64,000 nt of DNA from Chitinophaga sancti (GCF_034424315.1 NZ_CP139972.1:6952501-7016500), one strand, 5' to 3'. Positions 25,025 to 35,526 are shown, numbered from the stretch's first letter. Numbers and translations: made by a program. The notes: a model not told the origin generated them from the sequence alone.

Positions 25025-26050
25025 ATGAGAACATTATCTTACCAGTTCCAGCATAGTGCTACCAAATATTACCTGGGAGAAAGCCTCTACCAGCTGGGCA
25101 ATTACGCCGATCCATCCCGTACTGTACTGGTAGTGGATGAGAATGTGGATAAACACCACGGAATGAAATTGCAGGGTTGGAGAAAGCTGGTGATTCCGGA
25201 TGGAGAAGAGCATAAAAGTGAGGAAGTACTCGAACAGATCATTGATGGACTCATTGAGCTGGAAGCTGACCGCAAGACTATGCTCGTTGGTATAGGCGGT
25301 GGCATGACCACAGATTTAACTGGTTATGCCGCCAGCATATACATGCGCGGGATGCCGGTAGGTTTTGTGCCTACCACATTGCTCGCACAGGTAGATGCAT
25401 CTATTGGTGGCAAGAATGGGATCAATCATGGTAAACATAAGAACATGCTGGGCACAACCCGTCAACCTCAGTTTATCCTGTTTGACTACACATTGCCACT
25501 GACCATGCCTGACGAAGAATGGCATAATGGTTTTGCTGAGATCATTAAGTATGCCTGCATCCTGGATGCAGGTTTGTTCACTTACCTGGAAGAAAACCGG
25601 GATAAGGCCATGCAGAAGGATACTGCTGTTCTGGAATACCTGGTAGAACGCTCTGTAGAGCTGAAAACCAAGGTAGTACTGGAAGATGAATTTGAGCAGG
25701 CATCGCGCCGCTGGCTTAATTTCGGGCACACCCTTGGGCATGCAGTAGAAAAAATTGAGAACATTGCCCACGGTAAAGCTGTAGCTATCGGGATGGTGGC
25801 GGCTGCCAAGATCTCTGAGAAGCTCTCTACTTTGCCTGTGGAACAAACCAACCGGTTGATCAGGCTGATCAATGATTACCAGTTGCCGGTAACCCTTACT
25901 TCTAACAAGGAAGAGATGTACGACATCTTCAAACTGGATAAGAAGCGGGAAAAGGATGCGATCAATTTTGTGCTGCTGGAACAATTAGGTAGCGCGCATA
26001 CAAAGGCTGTACCGCTGGCAGAGCTGAAGCAACTGCTGGAGGAGCTATAA
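25025..26050 (+). CDS. aroB: 3-dehydroquinate synthase
   Basis: Second shikimate step: DAHP to 3-dehydroquinate with NAD+ and a metal. Seen: GIGGGMTTDLTGYAASIYMRG, FVPTTLLAQVDASIGGKNGIN, KNMLGT and the metal-binding RRWLNFGHTLGHAVEK with E and H ligands. The 341 aa are normal for AroB. It lies 39 bases after the DAHP synthase fusion. Confidence 0.96.
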   Translation: MRTLSYQFQHSATKYYLGESLYQLGNYADPSRTVLVVDENVDKHHGMKLQGWRKLVIPDGEEHKSEEVLEQIIDGLIELEADRKTMLVGIGGGMTTDLTGYAASIYMRGMPVGFVPTTLLAQVDASIGGKNGINHGKHKNMLGTTRQPQFILFDYTLPLTMPDEEWHNGFAEIIKYACILDAGLFTYLEENRDKAMQKDTAVLEYLVERSVELKTKVVLEDEFEQASRRWLNFGHTLGHAVEKIENIAHGKAVAIGMVAAAKISEKLSTLPVEQTNRLIRLINDYQLPVTLTSNKEEMYDIFKLDKKREKDAINFVLLEQLGSAHTKAVPLAELKQLLEEL

Positions 26051-26066
26051 ACAACCAAACACACAC

Positions 26067-27347
26067 ATGCAAGTAACAATATTACCCGGCAGCATTAATG
26101 GCACCGTAACCGCCAATCCTTCCAAAAGCGCTATGCAAAGGGCAGTAGCCGCAGCGTTGCTGAGCAATGGTAAAAGCATTATCCGGAATCCGGGTTTGAG
26201 CAATGACTGTCTCGCAGCACTGGATGTAGCCAGCAAACTGGGTGCTACTATCAACCGCCAGCAAGATTATATAGAGATTACCAGCAATGGTATTCACCCT
26301 GTTGGGAATGAAATCAATTGTGGAGAATCCGGTTTAGGGATCCGCATGTTTACCCCGATCGCTTCACTGTCTGCACACCCTATCACCATCAATGGTCATG
26401 GTAGTCTGACCACCCGTCCGATGAACTTCTTCGAAGAAGTTTTACCACAGGTGGGTGTTAAGATCAGCACCCTTGATGGTAAGCTGCCTTTGCATATTCA
26501 GGGCCCGTTACAGGCGAAGCATATTACGATCGATGGCTCACTCAGCTCACAGTTCTTAACAGGCTTATTGATGGCCTTTGGTGCTGTTGCAGCGGATGTA
26601 ACCATCACCGTGAAGGACCTGAAAAGCAAACCATATATCGCACTTACCCTCCAGCTCATGGAGCAGTTTGGTGTAAAAGTGAGCGAGGAAAACTTTGAAC
26701 GTTTTTCATTTGGAAAGAGACAGGCATACAAAGCCGGGGAATATACTGTAGAAGGAGATTGGAGCGGTGCTGCATTCCTGCTGGTAGCTGCTGCGGTAGC
26801 TGGTAAAGCGGAAGTACACCACCTCAATACACAATCTGCGCAATCTGATAAAGCGATCCTGGAAGCACTGGAAAAAGCAGGCGCCGGGCTGATGCCAGGG
26901 GTATTTACCGTGAATGTGGAAAAACAGCAGTTGAAAGCGTTTGATTTCGACGCGACGGATTGCCCTGATCTGTTCCCGCCACTCGTAGCTTTGGCAGCTA
27001 ACTGCGAAGGCACTACGAAAATTCTGGGTGTGAGCAGACTGGCACACAAGGAAAGTGACCGTGGTAAAACCTTACAGGAAGAATTTGGTAAACTGGGGAT
27101 CCGCATTGAACTGCATGGCGATGAAATGCTGGTGCATGGTGGTACAGGCATCAAAGGTGGTACTGTAAGTTCTCACAACGATCACAGGATTGCGATGGCA
27201 TGTGCAGTAGCTGCGCTGACAGCGGGTGGTCCGGTAGTGATTGAAGATGCGGAAGCGATTAACAAATCTTATCCTGAATTTTACGAACATTTGCAGAAGT
27301 TAGGCGGTGTAGTAAAACAGGAAGGAGCCACCAGTCAGGTACATTAA
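26067..27347 (+). CDS. aroA: 3-phosphoshikimate 1-carboxyvinyltransferase (EPSP synthase)
   Basis: Adds enolpyruvyl from PEP to shikimate 3-phosphate. The 426 aa show the usual two-lobed pattern: NPSKSAMQRAVAAALL at the N-terminus, SSQFLTGLLMAFG in the middle and SHNDHRIAMACAVAALTAG near the C-terminus. The PEP-binding GNAGT loop of most bacteria appears as GESGLGIRM, a variation I associate with Bacteroidota enzymes. It lies 16 bases after aroB. Confidence 0.95.
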   Translation: MQVTILPGSINGTVTANPSKSAMQRAVAAALLSNGKSIIRNPGLSNDCLAALDVASKLGATINRQQDYIEITSNGIHPVGNEINCGESGLGIRMFTPIASLSAHPITINGHGSLTTRPMNFFEEVLPQVGVKISTLDGKLPLHIQGPLQAKHITIDGSLSSQFLTGLLMAFGAVAADVTITVKDLKSKPYIALTLQLMEQFGVKVSEENFERFSFGKRQAYKAGEYTVEGDWSGAAFLLVAAAVAGKAEVHHLNTQSAQSDKAILEALEKAGAGLMPGVFTVNVEKQQLKAFDFDATDCPDLFPPLVALAANCEGTTKILGVSRLAHKESDRGKTLQEEFGKLGIRIELHGDEMLVHGGTGIKGGTVSSHNDHRIAMACAVAALTAGGPVVIEDAEAINKSYPEFYEHLQKLGGVVKQEGATSQVH

Positions 27348-27501
27348 TACGACATTGAATAAAACGGTAGTGTTTTAGTTTGCTTTATATCGGAAATAAT
27401 ACGGCGAATAAGCTTCGCTTATATGCCTGGAGATGAAAGGTTTTATACCAGCACCGGAAAATTAATTCAAACTGGAACACCACCAATAAATCAGCATACT
27501 A

Positions 27502-28497
27502 ATGAACAGTTTCGGTAGATTATTCCGGGTGAATGTTTTCGGCGAGTCGCATGGCGCTAGTGTAGGCGTGAATATTGACGGTGTACCGGCAGGTATTCCG
27601 CTGAAGCAGGAAGATTTTCTGCCAGACCTGGACAGGCGCAAGGCAGGCGCCAAAGGCACCACACCGCGTAAGGAAGATGATCTGCCTTACATTAAATCCG
27701 GCGTTTTCAATGACCATACTACTGGTGCGCCGATTACGATTTTGTTTGAAAATAACAATACACGCAGTACTGATTATGAGAAGCTGCGCGAGTTTCCACG
27801 CCCCGGCCATGCGGATTTTGTAGCTACCCATAAGTATGGTGGCTTTGAAGATTATCGTGGTGGTGGTCACTTTAGCGGCAGGCTTACACTGAACCTGGTA
27901 GCGGCTGGCGTGATTGCCAAGAAGATATTGGGTGACAGCATTACTGTAACAGCAACCCTGAAAGAAGTAGCGGGATTACCTGATGCTGAGCAGGGGCTGG
28001 AAGCAGCCATTGCTGCGAAAGACTCTGTAGGTGGGATTGTGGAATGCGTGGTAGAAGGGCTGCCAATTGGATTGGGAGAGCCTTTCTTTGATTCAGTGGA
28101 ATCTACTATTGCACATGCGGTGTTTGCGATTCCTGCAATTAAAGGCATTGAATTCGGTGCAGGTTTTGCAGCGGCAAAGATGAAAGGGATAGAACACAAT
28201 GATGCGATACTGGATGCCAGTGGAAAGACAGCTACGAATCATGCAGGTGGTGTAGTAGGGGGGATTACGAACGGGAATCCATTAGTATTCCGTGTTGCGG
28301 TGAAGCCTACTTCAAGCACACCTAAGGAGCAGCATACATTGAATATTAAGAGTGGACAGGTGGAGGCGTTTAGTGTGAAGGGAAGACATGATCTGTGTAT
28401 TGCGCTGAGGGTACCCGTGGTGTTGGAGGCAGTGGCAGCGATGGCGCTGGCGGATCTGATGATGATAGAGCAAAGGAGCCCGAGAATCTGGAAATAA
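27502..28497 (+). CDS. aroC: Chorismate synthase
   Basis: FMN-dependent last step of the shikimate pathway, 5-enolpyruvylshikimate 3-phosphate to chorismate. Seen: FRVNVFGESHGASVGVNIDG, DRRKAGAKGTTPRKEDD, RPGHADFVATHKYGG with YRGGGHFSGRLT, and GRHDLCIALRVPVVLEAVAAM at the end. At 331 aa it is about 30 residues shorter than the E. coli enzyme, without a visible loss of conserved blocks. The 154-base gap before it holds a small hairpin (about 27401-27425) but no clear promoter, so co-transcription with aroA is likely. Confidence 0.96.
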   Translation: MNSFGRLFRVNVFGESHGASVGVNIDGVPAGIPLKQEDFLPDLDRRKAGAKGTTPRKEDDLPYIKSGVFNDHTTGAPITILFENNNTRSTDYEKLREFPRPGHADFVATHKYGGFEDYRGGGHFSGRLTLNLVAAGVIAKKILGDSITVTATLKEVAGLPDAEQGLEAAIAAKDSVGGIVECVVEGLPIGLGEPFFDSVESTIAHAVFAIPAIKGIEFGAGFAAAKMKGIEHNDAILDASGKTATNHAGGVVGGITNGNPLVFRVAVKPTSSTPKEQHTLNIKSGQVEAFSVKGRHDLCIALRVPVVLEAVAAMALADLMMIEQRSPRIWK

Positions 28498-28500
28498 GTT

Positions 28501-28554
28501 TAAGTTTTAATAAAAAAGCCTTCTTAATTAAGAAGGCTTTTTTATTAAAACTTA
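28501..28554. terminator. Perfect 54-base palindrome, bidirectional terminator
   Basis: Arms 28501-28527 and 28528-28554 are perfect reverse complements (27 bp, no spacer), with centre AAGCCTTCTTAATTAAGAAGG, cut here to its core, flanked by A6 and T6. It lies between the ends of aroC and the convergent FKBP gene, whose stop codon (28552-28554) is inside the palindrome. Confidence 0.92.
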
Positions 28555-29268
28555 TTTCTCGATGCCTAACAATTCAACATCAAAAATCAGTGCACTATTC
28601 GGTCCGATCTTCGGTCCTGCCTGACGCTCGCCATAAGCCAGTTCAGAAGGTATAAATAACCTCCATTTTGAACCCACCGGCATCAGCTGCAGCGCTTCTG
28701 TCCAGCCTTTGATCACTCCACCCACAGGGAAGGAGATGGGCTGACCTCTTTCTACAGAACTATCAAACACAGTACCGTCAATCAATGTACCATGATAATG
28801 TGTCTTTACCTTATCTGCAGCGGTAGGTTTTGGACCATCACCTTCTTTCAGAATCTGGTATTGTAAACCGCTAGGCAGTGCAACCACCCCTGGTTTAGTC
28901 TTATTCTCTGCCAGGAATTTTTCACCTGCTTCTTTGTTCTTTTGCATCTTTTCCGCTTTTATCTGTTGAAGATAATTACTGATACTCATATTTGCTGTTT
29001 CTTTTGCTAGTAAGGTCGTATCCTTCAGTGCATCTTCGATAGCATGTTTGAGTACGTTCAGGTTCAGGCTGTCTAATCCCTGGGTCTTCAGAGTATTTCC
29101 GATATCCTGACCGAGGCCGTAGCTTACAGTATCGATTTTGGTCTGCAATAAAGGTGCTGCAGGAACAACAGTTTGCTCCTTGTCTTTGTTCTTTTTAGAT
29201 TTTTTTTGCGCAAATCCATTCAGGGAAATGACGCCTAGTGCTCCCAGTAGAAGGGCTTTTCTAATCAT
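28552..29268 (-). CDS. FKBP-type peptidyl-prolyl isomerase, exported
   Basis: A 238-aa protein. A signal peptide (MIRKALLLGALGVISLNGFA) is followed by a basic Lys-rich patch, an N-terminal dimerisation-like helical domain (about residues 45-120, as in FkpA/Mip: SYGLGQDIGNTLKTQG) and a C-terminal FKBP domain (about 135-238) with VKTHYHGTLIDGTVFDSS, GVIKGWTEALQLMPVGSKW and IPSELAYGER. It speeds proline isomerisation and acts as a chaperone for periplasmic or outer-membrane proteins. Its stop codon lies within the shared terminator. Confidence 0.92.
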   Translation of the reverse strand: MIRKALLLGALGVISLNGFAQKKSKKNKDKEQTVVPAAPLLQTKIDTVSYGLGQDIGNTLKTQGLDSLNLNVLKHAIEDALKDTTLLAKETANMSISNYLQQIKAEKMQKNKEAGEKFLAENKTKPGVVALPSGLQYQILKEGDGPKPTAADKVKTHYHGTLIDGTVFDSSVERGQPISFPVGGVIKGWTEALQLMPVGSKWRLFIPSELAYGERQAGPKIGPNSALIFDVELLGIEK

Positions 29269-29335
29269 AAAATAGTAGTTATCAATATTAATGGACTTAC
29301 AAAATTTACATATTTGAACGCCCGCAAGTTATATT

Positions 29336-31234
29336 TTATTTCAACACCGGCAATTCTATCACGGAAGGATGACCTGCATCATGATAAATGCGGATGGTCG
29401 CCTTCTTGAAATCCTTGTCTGTAGCGTGGTAGATATCTGTAAACACCTGTGGATTACGATCTGCCAGCGGGAACCAGCTGCTTTGTACCTGTACCATGAT
29501 CTTATGTCCTTTCTTAAATGTATGTGCTACATCTGGCAGGGTGAAGTCTACCTTAGCCGGTGCATCTGGTGTGAATGGAACTGGTTTTTCAAAGCTTTCC
29601 CTGTATTTACCTCTCATGATTTCACCTCTTACCATCATTTCGTAACCACCCATCGGGTAAGTGGAAGAAGGTACCCGGTAGTGTTCGCTCTGTGCCTTGC
29701 TTTCATATTTAAAATCATAAGGGAACACATCGATCAGTTTTACGATAAAATCAGCATCTGTTCCGCTGGTGCTGACTACCAGTTTGGCTGTCAGCGGCCC
29801 TGCGAGTGTAATATCTTCGTTCAGTATGGCTGTTGAGAAGGTGGCTACATCCGGACGGCGTTCCGCAAAACGCTGATCATCGGTCATATAGTTGATGGTG
29901 CGATAGAAATGTACATCCTGTGTATACGGAACTGGTTTTGCAGGATCGCTGACATATTCTGAAAAGCTGTCAGCACCCAGTGGTTTGGAGAAATCCAGTT
30001 TGCCATCGGCCTGCAGGTAGATGGATTGTTCCTGTACATTGGCAGGAGGCCATTGCTGGAATTTGCGCCATTGATTTTCCCCGGTAAAGAATACGGTTGC
30101 TTCTGCAATATCAGCTGCTGTTCCCTTTCCTTTGAGATAGTAGTTGAAGAAAGGTACTTCGATATTTTCCTGATAGTATTCTGAGGTGTTGCTACCGAAA
30201 TGAACATTTCCTAAATGAGTGCCGTCGGTGCTGCTCCACTGGCCATGATACCATGGACCCATTACGATACGGTTGCTGGCACCAGGGCTCAGTTTTTCAA
30301 TGGCTTTGTAGGTGTTCCATGCGCCGAAGCAATCTTCTGCATCGAATACACCTCCTACTTCCAGCATCGCTGGCTGAACGCTTTTCAGGTATTGTCTTAC
30401 ATCTCTTGCTTTCCACCATGCATCGTAGTCACCATGATTCATCAGGTCATTCCAGAAGGCGATACTGTCACCCATTAATCCGGAGAAATTGGTTAGTGGC
30501 CCTGTTTTAAGATAGAACTCATAGTTATCTTCAGTGGTAAAGAAATTGAAACCAGCAGGTCCTGCGGTGGTGGGTTTAGGTCTTGGCTGACCAAAGCTTG
30601 AATAAAAAGAAAATGCATCAGCGAGGAAGAATGCACCATTGTGGTGGAAATCATCACCATGATACCAGTCAGTTACCGGTGCCTGAGGGCTTACTGCTTT
30701 CAGTGCGGGATGACTACTTAAAGCAGCCATGGTGCTATAGAAACCAGGGTAAGAGGTGCCGAATACGCCGACCTTACCATTGTTGTTAGCAATGTTTTTC
30801 ACCAGCCAGTCGATCGTGTCATAAGTGTCACTTGCTTCGTCGATCTCGTTTTTGCCCTTTTTTGCTGGATTATAAGGGCGTATGTCCATAAAGGTACCTT
30901 CGCTCATCCAGCGTCCACGTACGTCCTGGATGACCATTATATAGCCTTCGTGGAGGTATGTATTGGTATACCTGGCGTAGTAAGGTCTGAATTCCTTTTC
31001 ACCGTATGGTGAACAGGAGTAGGGGGTACGTGTCATCAGAAAAGGGTGTTTTTCTGCATTGTCTTTGGGTATATAAATGGCTGTAAACAGTTTTGCGCCA
31101 TCCCGCATGGGGATATATACTTCTTTTTTGGTGTAGTGTTCGTACATCCAGAGTGAATCTGCATTTATGGCTTTCACCTTTGTGCCAAAGGCGATGACAG
31201 CCATAAATAGCCATAAGATCCGTTTCATAAGCAT
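29336..31234 (-). CDS. CocE/NonD family hydrolase (X-Pro dipeptidyl peptidase S15 type), exported
   Basis: A 632-aa alpha/beta hydrolase. A signal-like N-terminus (MKRILWLFMAVIAFGTKVKA) is followed by the S15 fold: VYIPMRDGAKLFTAIYIP, VIQDVRGRWMSEG and nucleophile S161 in FGTSYPGFYSTMA; the C-terminal jelly-roll domain starts near residue 440. Family members hydrolyse cocaine-like esters, glutaryl-7-ACA or peptides; the substrate here is unknown. The start overlaps the stop of the upstream MmcQ-like gene by one base (TAATG), which couples their translation. Confidence 0.88.
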   Translation of the reverse strand: MLMKRILWLFMAVIAFGTKVKAINADSLWMYEHYTKKEVYIPMRDGAKLFTAIYIPKDNAEKHPFLMTRTPYSCSPYGEKEFRPYYARYTNTYLHEGYIMVIQDVRGRWMSEGTFMDIRPYNPAKKGKNEIDEASDTYDTIDWLVKNIANNNGKVGVFGTSYPGFYSTMAALSSHPALKAVSPQAPVTDWYHGDDFHHNGAFFLADAFSFYSSFGQPRPKPTTAGPAGFNFFTTEDNYEFYLKTGPLTNFSGLMGDSIAFWNDLMNHGDYDAWWKARDVRQYLKSVQPAMLEVGGVFDAEDCFGAWNTYKAIEKLSPGASNRIVMGPWYHGQWSSTDGTHLGNVHFGSNTSEYYQENIEVPFFNYYLKGKGTAADIAEATVFFTGENQWRKFQQWPPANVQEQSIYLQADGKLDFSKPLGADSFSEYVSDPAKPVPYTQDVHFYRTINYMTDDQRFAERRPDVATFSTAILNEDITLAGPLTAKLVVSTSGTDADFIVKLIDVFPYDFKYESKAQSEHYRVPSSTYPMGGYEMMVRGEIMRGKYRESFEKPVPFTPDAPAKVDFTLPDVAHTFKKGHKIMVQVQSSWFPLADRNPQVFTDIYHATDKDFKKATIRIYHDAGHPSVIELPVLK

Positions 31235-31587
31235 TATTTGTTTTTCAGTAGTTCTTTTGTTTTCTTAGGCAGTGAATCTGCTACCAGGTCATATGAATCC
31301 CGGATCCACTGATAGATCAGTTTATCGGAAATACCTGCATGAACATCGACTGTATTCCAGTGTTTTTTGTTCATGTGGTAACCCGGCGAGACGCCGTCAT
31401 AGCGTTCTCTCAGCTCAACTGCAATTTCCGGATCGCATTTGAGGTTAATGCTTTCGAAGCTATCAAGGCTGGTGAGGGTAAACATTTTTCCCATTACCTT
31501 GTACACAAGTGTCTCTTCACCAAAGGGAAACTCTTCGGTTACACCCGGCAGGGCGAGGCAAAAATCGCGAAACTGTTCAATATTCAT
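31234..31587 (-). CDS. MmcQ/YjbR family protein
   Basis: A 117-aa cytoplasmic protein of the MmcQ/YjbR (CyaY-like fold) family: LALPGVTEEFPFGEETLVYKVMGKMF, KCDPEIAVELRERYDGVSPGYHMNKKHWNTV and WIRDSYDLVADSLPKK. The family is labelled DNA-binding in some annotations but its role is not established. It is upstream of the hydrolase gene with a one-base overlap. Confidence 0.9.
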   Translation of the reverse strand: MNIEQFRDFCLALPGVTEEFPFGEETLVYKVMGKMFTLTSLDSFESINLKCDPEIAVELRERYDGVSPGYHMNKKHWNTVDVHAGISDKLIYQWIRDSYDLVADSLPKKTKELLKNK

Positions 31588-31718
31588 AAGGCATTGAATC
31601 TAAGTGCGTCCAAAGGTATAAAAAAACCGGGGCAGACAGTATACCTGTTGCCCCGGTTATATAGTGTAAAAATGAATAGCTACATGCAGTTGATATGGTT
31701 GGTGTTTTAGGGAACGGA

Positions 31719-32237
31719 TCAGGCTTTGCTGATGTTGAGAATGATGCGGGAATAACGGCCGTATACTATTTCGACTTCCTGTCCTGACTTATAATCGTCG
31801 AGCCGGCCGCGCATCCAGTAGAAGAGGCGTTTTCTCTTTCTTACTCCTTCCTGTTTTACGATAAAGCTGGTCTGCATATCATTGTTTCCCTGATATACAT
31901 GTTCCAGTGGTACTTTGATCTGTCCTTTCTGGAGAAGGGTCAGGTCTTTTTTGATAGTAAAGTACCGCACGTCAGTCACCTTAATCAGCGCGAAGACAAG
32001 TACGAGAACGAAGGAAAGTAACCATACCCAGAACCATGTATTTCTGTAACTGAACATGGTGGCATCGATTTCTTCTTCGGAATACCTTCTTTTAAGAAAG
32101 AATTGAGGTACATAGGCTGCGATGAGCACGAGAGAAAGGCCGATCAAAATGAACTTAAGGATTTGCCTCTTGTTCTTTTTCAACGCATCCTGAAGGAGAA
32201 AGATCTCCTCGATGGTCATAAAAGAGTAGTCCTGCAT
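31719..32237 (-). CDS. Hypothetical membrane protein with two transmembrane segments
   Basis: A 172-aa protein that I do not recognise. Hydrophobic segments lie at about residues 23-44 (LKFILIGLSLVLIAAYVPQ) and 69-89 (FWVWLLSFVLVLVFALIKV), with a basic loop between them. The C-terminal half is soluble and beta-rich (RYFTIKKDLTLLQKGQIKVPLEHVY is its centre, cut here) and might be a PH-like or OB-like domain. It stands alone, with gaps on both sides. Confidence 0.6.
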   Translation of the reverse strand: MQDYSFMTIEEIFLLQDALKKNKRQILKFILIGLSLVLIAAYVPQFFLKRRYSEEEIDATMFSYRNTWFWVWLLSFVLVLVFALIKVTDVRYFTIKKDLTLLQKGQIKVPLEHVYQGNNDMQTSFIVKQEGVRKRKRLFYWMRGRLDDYKSGQEVEIVYGRYSRIILNISKA

Positions 32238-32370
32238 AGATAAGGGTTTTTCGTATTTCTAATATATGTAAATTTTTTCTAAATATAAGTAAGTCTTAAT
32301 ACGGCAGAAAAGCACTTTTAGTATGCGTGTGAATAAAAAAATATAGGTTTTCAGGGGGCTATAAATAAAG

Positions 32371-32402
32371 AAACGGCTAAAAGCATTCGCTTTTAGCCGT
32401 TT
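32371..32402 (-). terminator. Terminator of gcvP
   Basis: AAACGGCTAAAAGC (32371-32384) and GCTTTTAGCCGTTT (32389-32402) are perfect complements around a 4-base loop, 24 bases beyond the gcvP stop; the minus strand side carries A/T-rich sequence rather than a long U-run. Confidence 0.75.
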
Positions 32403-32425
32403 GCGTATACGCTAATTTTTTTCTC

Positions 32426-35296
32426 TTAAGCTTCTGCTTCTGCGTAAGCACTTACGGGCTCGCAGGTACAGATCAGGTTTCTGTCGCCATGTGTATTGTT
32501 TACACGGCTTACAGAAGGCCAGAACTTATTGAGTTTCACATATTCCAGCGGATAAGCTGCCTGTTGGCGGCCGTAAGGACGGTTCCATTCATCGGTAGTG
32601 ATAATGAACTGGGTATGAGGCGCATGCTTCAATATGTTGTTCGCTTTATCAGCTTTTCCAGTTTCAACAGCACTGATTTCTGCACGGATGGCCAGCAGTG
32701 CATCGCAGAAGCGGTCCAGTTCTGCTTTATCCTCACTTTCGGTAGGTTCGATCATGATCGTACCTGGTACAGGGAAGCTCAGGGTTGGTGCGTGGAAACC
32801 GTAGTCCATCAGGCGTTTTGCCACATCTTCTGCTTCCACACCTGCAGTTGCTTTGAATGGACGGAGGTCTACAATGAACTCGTGTGCACAGGTGCCGTTG
32901 CTGCCACTATAAAGGATTTCGTATGATTTTTCCAGGCGTGCTTTCATGTAGTTAGCGTTGAGGATCGCATTTTCAGATGCTTTCTTCAGGCCTTCTGCAC
33001 CCAGCAGGCGAATGTACGCGTAAGAGATGAGCAGGATACTGGCAGAGCCATAAGGAGCTGCAGATACTGCATTTGCAACTTTACCATCATTCAGGCTTAC
33101 GTGACCAGGCAGGTAAGGTGCGAGGTGTTTAGCCACGCAGATCGGACCCATACCAGGACCACCACCACCGTGAGGGATTGCAAATGTCTTGTGCAGGTTC
33201 AGGTGGCAAACGTCAGCGCCGATGAGACCCGGAGCGGTTAAACCTACCTGGGCGTTCATGTTGGCACCATCCATATATACCTGACCACCAAATTCATGTA
33301 CGGTAGCGCAGATGTCTTTTACGCTTTCTTCATAGATACCGTAGGTAGAAGGGTAGGTGATCATGATACCGGCCAGCTTGTCTGCATACTGTGCAGCTTT
33401 AGCTTTCAGGTCAGTTACATCAATATACCCGTTTTCCAGTGCTTTTACTACTACCACTTTAAAACCAGCCATTACTGCGGATGCAGGGTTGGTACCATGA
33501 GCGGAGATAGGGATCAGCATTACATTGCGGTGACCTTCGTTCCTGCTTGCAAAATATTTGCGGATCACGAGCAGACCAGTGTATTCACCCTGTGCACCAC
33601 TGTTTGGCTGCAGGCTGCAGGCATCAAAAGCGGTGATTTTGCAGAGGTATTCGCCCAGTTCATCTACAATCTGCTGGTAGCCACCGGTCTGCGCTTTAGG
33701 CGCAAATGGGTGCATCCTGCTCCAATGAGACCAGCTCAGCGGAATCATCTCTGTAGCAGCGTTCAGCTTCATGGTACAGCTACCCAGAGAGATCATGGAT
33801 GTATTGAGAGAAAGGTCTTTATTTTCCAGCATCTTGATATAACGCATCATCTGAGACTCGCTGTGATGACTGTTAAATACAGGATGTGTAAGGTATTCAG
33901 AGGTACGTACCAGTTCTGTAGGAACAGCTGTGGTATTGAGACTGTTGCTGTCTGCAGGAAGTTTGCCTGCATCGAAGATGGAGAGGATATCGTTCACATC
34001 CTGGATGGTAGTGGTTTCATCGAGAGAGATGATCACCTTCTCTGTTCCCGGATAGTAGAAGTTGATACCTGCGCCTTCTGCTTTTGCCTTGATATCAGCT
34101 ACTGTTTTTACAGTTATTTCGATGGTATCGAAATAGCTGTCAGCAGCGAGGGCATATCCTTTTGCTTTCAGGGCCTTGCCCAGCGCATTGGAGAGGATAG
34201 CTACACGGGTGGCGATATTTTTCAGACCGGCAGGACCGTGGTATACTGCGTACATAGCTGCCATATTAGCGAGCAATGCCTGAGCTGTACAGATATTGGA
34301 AGTTGCTTTTTCACGTTTGATGTGCTGTTCGCGGGTTTGCAGCGCCATACGCAGTGCGCGGTTGCCCTGTGCATCTACGCTTACACCGATGATACGGCCT
34401 GGGATGGCGCGTTTGAAATCATCTTTTACTGCAAAGAAAGCAGCGTGCGGACCACCAAAACCTAATGGTACACCAAAGCGTTGTGCAGAACCCAGTGCTG
34501 CATCAGCACCCAGTTCACCGGGGGAGGTGAGGATGGTGAGAGCCAGCAGGTCGGTAGCCATGGCTACGTAAGCGCCGGCTGCGTGTACTTGTTGAATGAA
34601 GTGCTGATAGTCTTCTACAGCACCTAGGCTGTTAGGATACTGTACCAATGCCCCAAAATAGGTTTCATCGATCGCAGCAGTTTTATAGTCGCCGCTTACT
34701 ACTTCGATGTTTAGCGGAGTAGCACGGGTGAGGATCACATCTTTGGTTTGTGGGAACACATTTGCGTCCACAAAGAATTTAGGACGGGTCAGGTTGTCGT
34801 GGTCTTTGTTCAGTGCGCTGAAGAACATGCTCATGGCTTCGGCAGCAGCTGTCGCCTCATCCAGCAGGGATGCGTTGGCGATTGGGAGACCAGTCAGGTC
34901 GCTGACCATTGTCTGGTAGTTCAGTAAACTTTCCAGACGGCCCTGGGAAATCTCGGCCTGGTAGGGAGTATACTGGGTATACCATCCTGGATTCTCGAAG
35001 ATGTTGCGCAGGATCACACTTGGTGTGATGGTATCGTAATATCCCTGACCGATGTAGTTACGGAATACTTCGTTCCTGAGTGATACTTCTTTGAGATGAC
35101 GGAGATAATCACTTTCACTCATTGCCGCGGGCACTGCCAGCGGGTGATTCATGCGGATTGCACCTGGTACTGTCTTGCTGATTAATGTTTCCAGCGAAGA
35201 TACCCCGATGGTCTCCAGCATGTGGTTGGTCTCTGTTTCGTTAGGTCCAATGTGCCGACCTACAAACTCATTTTGTTGTATATCAAAAAGATTCAT
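32426..35296 (-). CDS. gcvP: Glycine dehydrogenase (decarboxylating), P protein
   Basis: PLP subunit of the glycine cleavage system; decarboxylates glycine and passes the aminomethyl group to the lipoylated H protein. I start at ATG 35296 ([20 protein letters not shown]), giving 956 aa, the normal single-chain length; an open frame reaches 35464 but its extra 56 residues are not conserved. Seen: the N-lobe [22 protein letters not shown], the C-lobe [15 protein letters not shown], and the PLP lysine in [21 protein letters not shown]. gcvT and gcvH are not in the window. lipA, which supplies lipoate for the H protein, lies about 16 kb away. A Bacteroidota-type promoter lies upstream. Confidence 0.96.
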   Translation of the reverse strand: MNLFDIQQNEFVGRHIGPNETETNHMLETIGVSSLETLISKTVPGAIRMNHPLAVPAAMSESDYLRHLKEVSLRNEVFRNYIGQGYYDTITPSVILRNIFENPGWYTQYTPYQAEISQGRLESLLNYQTMVSDLTGLPIANASLLDEATAAAEAMSMFFSALNKDHDNLTRPKFFVDANVFPQTKDVILTRATPLNIEVVSGDYKTAAIDETYFGALVQYPNSLGAVEDYQHFIQQVHAAGAYVAMATDLLALTILTSPGELGADAALGSAQRFGVPLGFGGPHAAFFAVKDDFKRAIPGRIIGVSVDAQGNRALRMALQTREQHIKREKATSNICTAQALLANMAAMYAVYHGPAGLKNIATRVAILSNALGKALKAKGYALAADSYFDTIEITVKTVADIKAKAEGAGINFYYPGTEKVIISLDETTTIQDVNDILSIFDAGKLPADSNSLNTTAVPTELVRTSEYLTHPVFNSHHSESQMMRYIKMLENKDLSLNTSMISLGSCTMKLNAATEMIPLSWSHWSRMHPFAPKAQTGGYQQIVDELGEYLCKITAFDACSLQPNSGAQGEYTGLLVIRKYFASRNEGHRNVMLIPISAHGTNPASAVMAGFKVVVVKALENGYIDVTDLKAKAAQYADKLAGIMITYPSTYGIYEESVKDICATVHEFGGQVYMDGANMNAQVGLTAPGLIGADVCHLNLHKTFAIPHGGGGPGMGPICVAKHLAPYLPGHVSLNDGKVANAVSAAPYGSASILLISYAYIRLLGAEGLKKASENAILNANYMKARLEKSYEILYSGSNGTCAHEFIVDLRPFKATAGVEAEDVAKRLMDYGFHAPTLSFPVPGTIMIEPTESEDKAELDRFCDALLAIRAEISAVETGKADKANNILKHAPHTQFIITTDEWNRPYGRQQAAYPLEYVKLNKFWPSVSRVNNTHGDRNLICTCEPVSAYAEAEA

Positions 35297-35328
35297 GATG
35301 TGAAAGCAGGTATGATAATAAGAATGTG

Positions 35329-35360
35329 CAAAGGTATTTTGTTTTTTAGCAATGGCCAAA
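35329..35360 (-). promoter_or_regulatory. Candidate promoter of gcvP
   Basis: On the minus strand, TTTG (35360-35357), 20 bases, then TACCTTTG (35336-35329), 33 bases before the chosen gcvP start. Confidence 0.5.
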
Positions 35361-35487
35361 CCTGCCAAGGGCTTGTGGAAATTGTGGTGATAATTGTGCC
35401 CTGAATATTTCGGGGAATTGTCACATGATTGTCGTATAAAGGCGGAAATGCATTGAATTTTCAAAATAGCTTACTGTGAATTCGATC

Positions 35488-35520
35488 TTTGGGGGATAAA
35501 GACGGAGAATATTACCTTTG
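35488..35520 (+). promoter_or_regulatory. Candidate promoter of the cysteine-cluster protein gene
   Basis: TTTG (35488-35491), 21 bases, then TACCTTTG (35513-35520). The ATG at 35527 is only 6 bases after the -7 box, so the transcript would be leaderless or nearly so. Confidence 0.5.
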
Positions 35521-35526
35521 CAGCAA

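Noticed and set aside
33296..34465. 389-codon open frame on the plus strand inside gcvP
   Set aside because: It is antisense to strongly conserved gcvP sequence, is rich in Cys, Phe and Tyr as usual for shadow frames, and has no recognisable domain.
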